Below, one piece after another: positions 5,691-8,492 of a DNA stretch of 8,492 nucleotides. Made by a program: the position numbers and the translations under genes. Numbering within the stretch: position 1 is the stretch's first letter; every line of letters starts with the position of its first letter. The stretch is from an uncultured Planctomycetaceae bacterium (lineage in GTDB: Bacteria > Planctomycetota > Planctomycetia > Pirellulales > UBA1268): NCBI GenBank assembly GCA_903958265.1, contig CAJBSQ010000214.1:1-8492 (forward strand), written 5' to 3'. The notes under the pieces were generated by a model, which was not told the origin of the DNA, searched no databases, and saw only the letters and a program-made list of their open reading frames with translations.

Positions 5691-6404
5691 ATGATCGGAA
5701 AACTTCTCGCCGAGGCGATCGGCACCTTCTGGCTCGTGCTCGGGGGCTGCGGCAGTGCCGTGCTCGCCGCGGCCTATCCAGACCTCGGCATCGGCTTCGT
5801 CGGCGTGTCGCTCGCCTTCGGCCTCACGGTACTCACGATGGCCACGGCGATCGGCCACATCTCGGGCTGCCATCTGAATCCCGCGGTCACCGCCGGCCTC
5901 GTGGCCAGCGGCCGCGTGCCGGCCAAGGACCTGATCCCCTACTGGGTTGCCCAAGTCATCGGAGGCATCGCCGGAGCCGGCATTCTCTACCTCGTCGCGC
6001 AGGGGCTTCCCGGGTTCGATGCGGTGGCCGGCGGCTTCGCCTCCAACGGCTACGGCGACCACTCGCCCGCTGCCGCGCTCGGCGGCGGAGGCTACACCTG
6101 GCAGAGCTGCTTCATCATCGAGGCGGTGCTCACGGCCGTGTTCCTGTTCGTGATCCACGGCGCGACCGACAAGAAGGCCGGCAGCGTGATCGCCCCGATC
6201 GCGATCGGCCTCTGCCTGACGCTCATTCACCTCGTGAGCATCCCCGTCACCAACACCAGCGTGAACCCGGCGCGGAGCACGGCCACGGCCGTATTCGTCG
6301 GCGGCTGGGCGATCCAGCAGCTCTGGCTGTTCTGGGTGGCGCCGATCGTGGGCGGTATCGTGGGCGGGCTCGTCTACCGGAGCGTCGCCGACTGCGGCGA
6401 CTGA
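5691..6404 (+). CDS. aqpZ: Aquaporin Z
   Basis: This inner-membrane water channel of the MIP family has 237 residues and six hydrophobic helices plus two half-helices. Both pore signatures are intact: H-L-N-P-A-V-T (NPA at 63-65) and N-T-S-V-N-P-A-R-S (NPA at 192-194). The selectivity-filter residues match E. coli AqpZ: Phe43, His180, Thr189 and Arg195, equivalent to Phe43, His174, Thr183 and Arg189. This predicts a water-specific pore rather than a glycerol channel. The stretch L-T-L-I-H-L-V-S-I-P-V-T is nearly identical to AqpZ. Length is close to E. coli's 231. ATG 5691 is preceded by GGAGA with a 7-nt gap. It lies 144 nt after dgkA in the same direction, so it may be read from the peroxiredoxin promoter or have its own. 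It converges on the propeller gene. Confidence 0.96.
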   Translation: MIGKLLAEAIGTFWLVLGGCGSAVLAAAYPDLGIGFVGVSLAFGLTVLTMATAIGHISGCHLNPAVTAGLVASGRVPAKDLIPYWVAQVIGGIAGAGILYLVAQGLPGFDAVAGGFASNGYGDHSPAAALGGGGYTWQSCFIIEAVLTAVFLFVIHGATDKKAGSVIAPIAIGLCLTLIHLVSIPVTNTSVNPARSTATAVFVGGWAIQQLWLFWVAPIVGGIVGGLVYRSVADCGD

Positions 6405-6427
6405 TGCCCTGACCCGACGACCTTTCG

Positions 6428-6467
6428 GCCGCCGGTCGCCCGCCACGCATCGCGGGTGGCCGGCGGC
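6428..6467. terminator. Hairpin between convergent aqpZ and propeller gene
   Basis: An 8-bp outer stem (6428-6435 with 6460-6467), a 3x3 internal loop and a 5-bp inner stem (6439-6443 with 6452-6456) close an 8-nt loop. It lies in the 81-nt gap between two convergent stop codons, where a shared terminator is expected. No T run follows on either strand, so it is not a standard intrinsic terminator. It may mark a factor-dependent end or protect mRNA 3' ends. Confidence 0.45.
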
Positions 6468-6485
6468 TGCTTGATGGTGGTCGGG

Positions 6486-7790
6486 CTATCTCGCCCGCAC
6501 GTCGTAGCAGAGGATCGCGTCGCCCTCGCGAAGATAAAGCAGGCCGTCGAGGATCACCATGTGGGCCCAGCTCGGCCGGTCGCCGCTGCCGGGCACCTGG
6601 AAGCTGCTCACTTCCTGGTAGCCGGCCGGGTCAGCCTTCACCAGCGACACCGTGCCGTCGGAATAGCGGATATAGACATGGCCGTCGGCGGCCATCACGT
6701 TCGCCGAGTTCTTGCCGCTGCCCCGCTGCTTCCAGGCGATCGTGCCCGTCAGCAGGTCGGCGCAGAACGGGATTCCCTTGTCGTCGGAATCGCCATAGAG
6801 GTGATCACCCACGAGCACGATGCCCCCGTGCTTGTTGGCCAGGTCGGTGTTGAGGCCGTAGATCTCCTCGACCTTCACGCCTCCGTCGGCCTGCGGCACC
6901 TGGCGGAGCAGGGCCCCGCCCCGCCGGTAGCCCGCCGCAAAGAAGACGAGGTCGTCCCTGATGATCGGCGTGGGGATCACGGCCACCGTCTGCTCGATGG
7001 GATAGCGCCACAGCAGCGTGCCCGTGGCGGCATCGACACCGATCGGGCCGCTGGCCGTGGTCTGGACGTAGACCCGCCGTCCGTTCACCTCCGAGACCAC
7101 GATCGACGAGTGGCCAGCGCCACGCAGGTCGTCCATGGGGCAGGTCCAGATGTCGGCGCCGGACTTCTTGTCGAGGGCCACCACCGCCGCCTGCTCACCG
7201 CCAGGCGTGCAGACGAGTCGGTCGCCATCCACGAGCACCGACTCGCTGTAGCCCCAGGCGTCTCCCTTTTTACCGCCGAAGCGGGCCTTGAGATCGACGC
7301 TGAAGACCTCGGCACCGTCGGCGGTCTGGCAGGCGACGAGCCGGCCGTAGGGGGTGATCACGTAGACCATGTCGCCATCGACCGTGGGCGTGCTGCGGGA
7401 ACTCTGCCACGATTCCTTACCGTCGTTCCACGGCTCCCCCGTCTTCGTCTTCCAGAGCTGCCGGCCGGTGGCTCGGTCGAAACAGGAGAGGTATTCGTCC
7501 TTGTCGGCGGCGGTGGAGAGGCCGTCGCCCAGGGTGTAGATCCGGGTGCCTGCGATCGCGAGGCTGGCGTAGCCGCGGCCGGCGCCGGTTGTCTCCCAGA
7601 CCAGCGGAGGTCCGTCGGCTGGCCACGACTCGAGCAGGTCGGTGTCGGGAGCGACGGCGGTGCGGCCGGCGCCTCTGAAGGTGGGCCAGTCGGTCGCGGA
7701 GGCTGATGGAGCAACCGCTGTCAGGCCGGCGGCGAACAGGGTCAGCGCGGCCATGGACAGGGCGATGAGCCGAAGGGTGACCGTTGGCAT
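6486..7790 (-). CDS. Secreted PQQ-like beta-propeller protein
   Basis: This 434-residue protein is built from outer-membrane-assembly/quinoprotein-like beta-propeller repeats. Residues 1-32 form a signal peptide: a short start, a hydrophobic core (about 8-28), and A-P-S-A-S-A before the mature D-W-P-T-F-R-G. The blade motif D-x-x-T/S-G-x-x-x-W recurs near 105-113 (D-R-A-T-G-R-Q-L-W), 207-215, 253-261 and 345-353, which marks PQQ-type repeats. It ends in C-Y-D-V-R-A-R. Secreted proteins with a W-P-x-F-R-G opening are abundant in planctomycetes and mostly uncharacterised. The name reflects the fold; I see no evidence that it binds PQQ or has dehydrogenase activity, and a binding or scaffold role outside the cytoplasm is an inference. 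ATG 7790 has GGGAG 8 nt upstream. It is divergent from hisI. Confidence 0.87.
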   Translation of the reverse strand: MPTVTLRLIALSMAALTLFAAGLTAVAPSASATDWPTFRGAGRTAVAPDTDLLESWPADGPPLVWETTGAGRGYASLAIAGTRIYTLGDGLSTAADKDEYLSCFDRATGRQLWKTKTGEPWNDGKESWQSSRSTPTVDGDMVYVITPYGRLVACQTADGAEVFSVDLKARFGGKKGDAWGYSESVLVDGDRLVCTPGGEQAAVVALDKKSGADIWTCPMDDLRGAGHSSIVVSEVNGRRVYVQTTASGPIGVDAATGTLLWRYPIEQTVAVIPTPIIRDDLVFFAAGYRRGGALLRQVPQADGGVKVEEIYGLNTDLANKHGGIVLVGDHLYGDSDDKGIPFCADLLTGTIAWKQRGSGKNSANVMAADGHVYIRYSDGTVSLVKADPAGYQEVSSFQVPGSGDRPSWAHMVILDGLLYLREGDAILCYDVRAR

Positions 7791-7867
7791 GATGGAGACT
7801 CCCGTGCGAAATGGCCCACGCCCCCGCTGCGGCCGGCACAGGCCGTCGAGGGCGGAAACGAGGGTGG

Positions 7868-7873
7868 TATAGT
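7868..7873 (+). promoter_or_regulatory. Candidate -10 box for hisI
   Basis: TATAGT matches five of six consensus bases and stands out in GC-rich DNA. It lies 37 nt before the hisI GTG, so a leader of about 30 nt is predicted. No good -35 box is present at 16-18 nt spacing (GTCGAG at 17 nt), so the promoter may rely on an extended -10 or an activator. Confidence 0.4.
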
Positions 7874-7896
7874 AGCAGCCGAATCGATCCTTCCGC

Positions 7897-7902
7897 GAGG
7901 AG
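7897..7902 (+). promoter_or_regulatory. Shine-Dalgarno site fixing the hisI GTG start
   Basis: GAGGAG is followed by 7 nt and GTG at 7910. It rules in the GTG start over the upstream in-frame ATG at 7811, which would read a basic, low-complexity segment through the -10 box. Confidence 0.75.
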
Positions 7903-7909
7903 CAGCGTC

Positions 7910-8395
7910 GTGTCGAACGCGCCGGAGAACCTGTTCGGAAACCGCGTCACCGTCGAGCAGGTTGAGGAGGGGCACGACCTGGCCCCGAAGTTCGACGCCG
8001 CCGGCCTGATTCCCTGCGTGACCACCGATTTTCGCAGCGGCGAGGTCTTGATGGTGGCGGTGATGAACCGCGAGGCGCTTTCCCGGACGATCGAGACGGG
8101 CGAGGCCCACTATTGGAGCCGCAGCCGGCAGCAGCTCTGGCACAAGGGGGCCACCAGCGGCCTCGTCCAGACGGTCGTGGAGATGAGGATCGACGACGAC
8201 CAGGACTGCGTCTGGCTCCGCGTCGAGATCGCCGGAGGGGCCAGCTGTCACGTCGGCTACCGCTCCTGCTTCTATCGCAAGGTGCCCTGCGGGGCCGAGC
8301 GGGCCGCGGGCACGGCGCTCGAGTTCCTCGAAACCGAGAAAGCCTTCGACCCGAAGGTGGTCTACGGCGACGCGCCGAATCCGACGCAGCTCTGA
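7910..8395 (+). CDS. hisI: Phosphoribosyl-AMP cyclohydrolase
   Basis: HisI opens the purine ring of phosphoribosyl-AMP, the third step of histidine synthesis, in the cytoplasm; it is a zinc and magnesium enzyme. The 161-residue product has Y-W-S-R-S-R-Q-Q-L-W-H-K-G at 68-80, the acidic metal cluster D-D-D-Q-D (95-99), and C-H-V-G-Y-R-S-C-F-Y-R at 113-123 with two zinc cysteines (113, 120). The first zinc Cys normally lies inside the cluster as D-C-D-x-D. Here that site is Asp96 and a Cys follows at 100. The single-domain enzyme is usually 110-140 residues; here the extra length is about 8 residues at the N-terminus and a tail of roughly 30 after R-K-V-P-C-G. There is no phosphoribosyl-ATP pyrophosphatase (HisE) domain fused behind it. 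No other his gene is in view, so the pathway genes appear dispersed. Confidence 0.93.
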   Translation: MSNAPENLFGNRVTVEQVEEGHDLAPKFDAAGLIPCVTTDFRSGEVLMVAVMNREALSRTIETGEAHYWSRSRQQLWHKGATSGLVQTVVEMRIDDDQDCVWLRVEIAGGASCHVGYRSCFYRKVPCGAERAAGTALEFLETEKAFDPKVVYGDAPNPTQL

Positions 8396-8492
8396 AGCGC
8401 ATTCGACTTCCGTGGTTCGCCGGCTCGGGGGCGGCAAAAGTCTCGTCGCCGGGCGAGGATACGCCCAAGGCTCCTCGAGCGTTCGCCGACCC

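Noticed and set aside
37..6444. Shared 11-mer GGTCGCCCGCC in the hairpins at 37-47 and 6434-6444, as a dispersed repeat
   Set aside because: The match does not extend beyond 11 bases and the two hairpins are built differently. Chance is likely in GC-rich DNA without further copies.
5181..6446. Long - strand open frame (421 codons) opposite dgkA and aqpZ
   Set aside because: It spans two well-recognised genes and their gap, and its product is a charged, low-complexity sequence without family motifs.
6456..7706. Long + strand open frame (416 codons) opposite the propeller gene
   Set aside because: It is antisense to a gene with a signal peptide, blade repeats and a ribosome site. Its own product is rich in Arg, Gly, His and Val with no domain, as is usual for mirror frames in GC-rich DNA.
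7742..8468. - strand open frames opposite hisI
   Set aside because: HisI motifs are unambiguous on the + strand. The opposite frames overlap it fully and show no family features.
8396..8492. Right-edge tail after hisI, checked for a terminator or a next gene
   Set aside because: Only short inverted repeats and no T-run hairpin, ribosome site or family motif are visible in these 97 bases.

Overview
The window is about 8.5 kb of GC-rich, gene-dense chromosome. It most resembles a planctomycete of the Pirellulales type. The main reason is the secreted PQQ-like beta-propeller protein at the right. It opens its mature part with a W-P-T-F-R-G segment and ends in C-Y-D-V-R-A-R, a style very common in that phylum. 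The other genes are ordinary conserved bacterial genes, so this placement is an inference.

Layout, left to right. Positions 1-158 hold a run of hairpins ending in a textbook intrinsic terminator on the + strand, probably the tail of a transcript that begins left of the window. Next comes a leftward iron-uptake operon, read right to left: feoA (2641-2408), feoB (2381-315) and a small one-helix membrane protein (313-122). Its control region (2642-2772) carries a TTGATT/TACACT promoter with 17-bp spacing. A perfect 8-bp inverted repeat resembling a Fur box covers the expected transcription start. bioD (dethiobiotin synthetase) is divergent from feoA. It ends tail to tail on a GalT-family nucleotidyltransferase gene, and both stop codons lie in one CTAG.

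A rightward block follows: a mycobacterial-type three-cysteine AhpC peroxiredoxin, a DgkA-family lipid kinase starting 2 nt after its stop, and an aquaporin Z 144 nt further on. The peroxiredoxin has a good candidate promoter whose spacer is filled by a GGGGTG-CGA-CACCCC palindrome. The aquaporin converges on the secreted beta-propeller gene across a strong hairpin. The last gene, hisI (phosphoribosyl-AMP cyclohydrolase), diverges from the propeller gene. The 97 bases after hisI show nothing I can name.

Together the genes cover ferrous iron uptake, biotin and histidine synthesis, sugar-nucleotide exchange, peroxide defence, lipid phosphorylation and water transport. I see no mobile element, CRISPR array, tRNA, rRNA or clear new system. 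The points worth a second look are small: the structured left edge, the unusual feoB-linked small protein, the feo operator, and substitutions at conserved positions in FeoB, the DgkA-like kinase and HisI. Several start codons were shortened from the longest reading frame. Five of the chosen starts (feoA, feoB, prx, aqpZ, hisI) have a Shine-Dalgarno sequence exactly 7 nt upstream.
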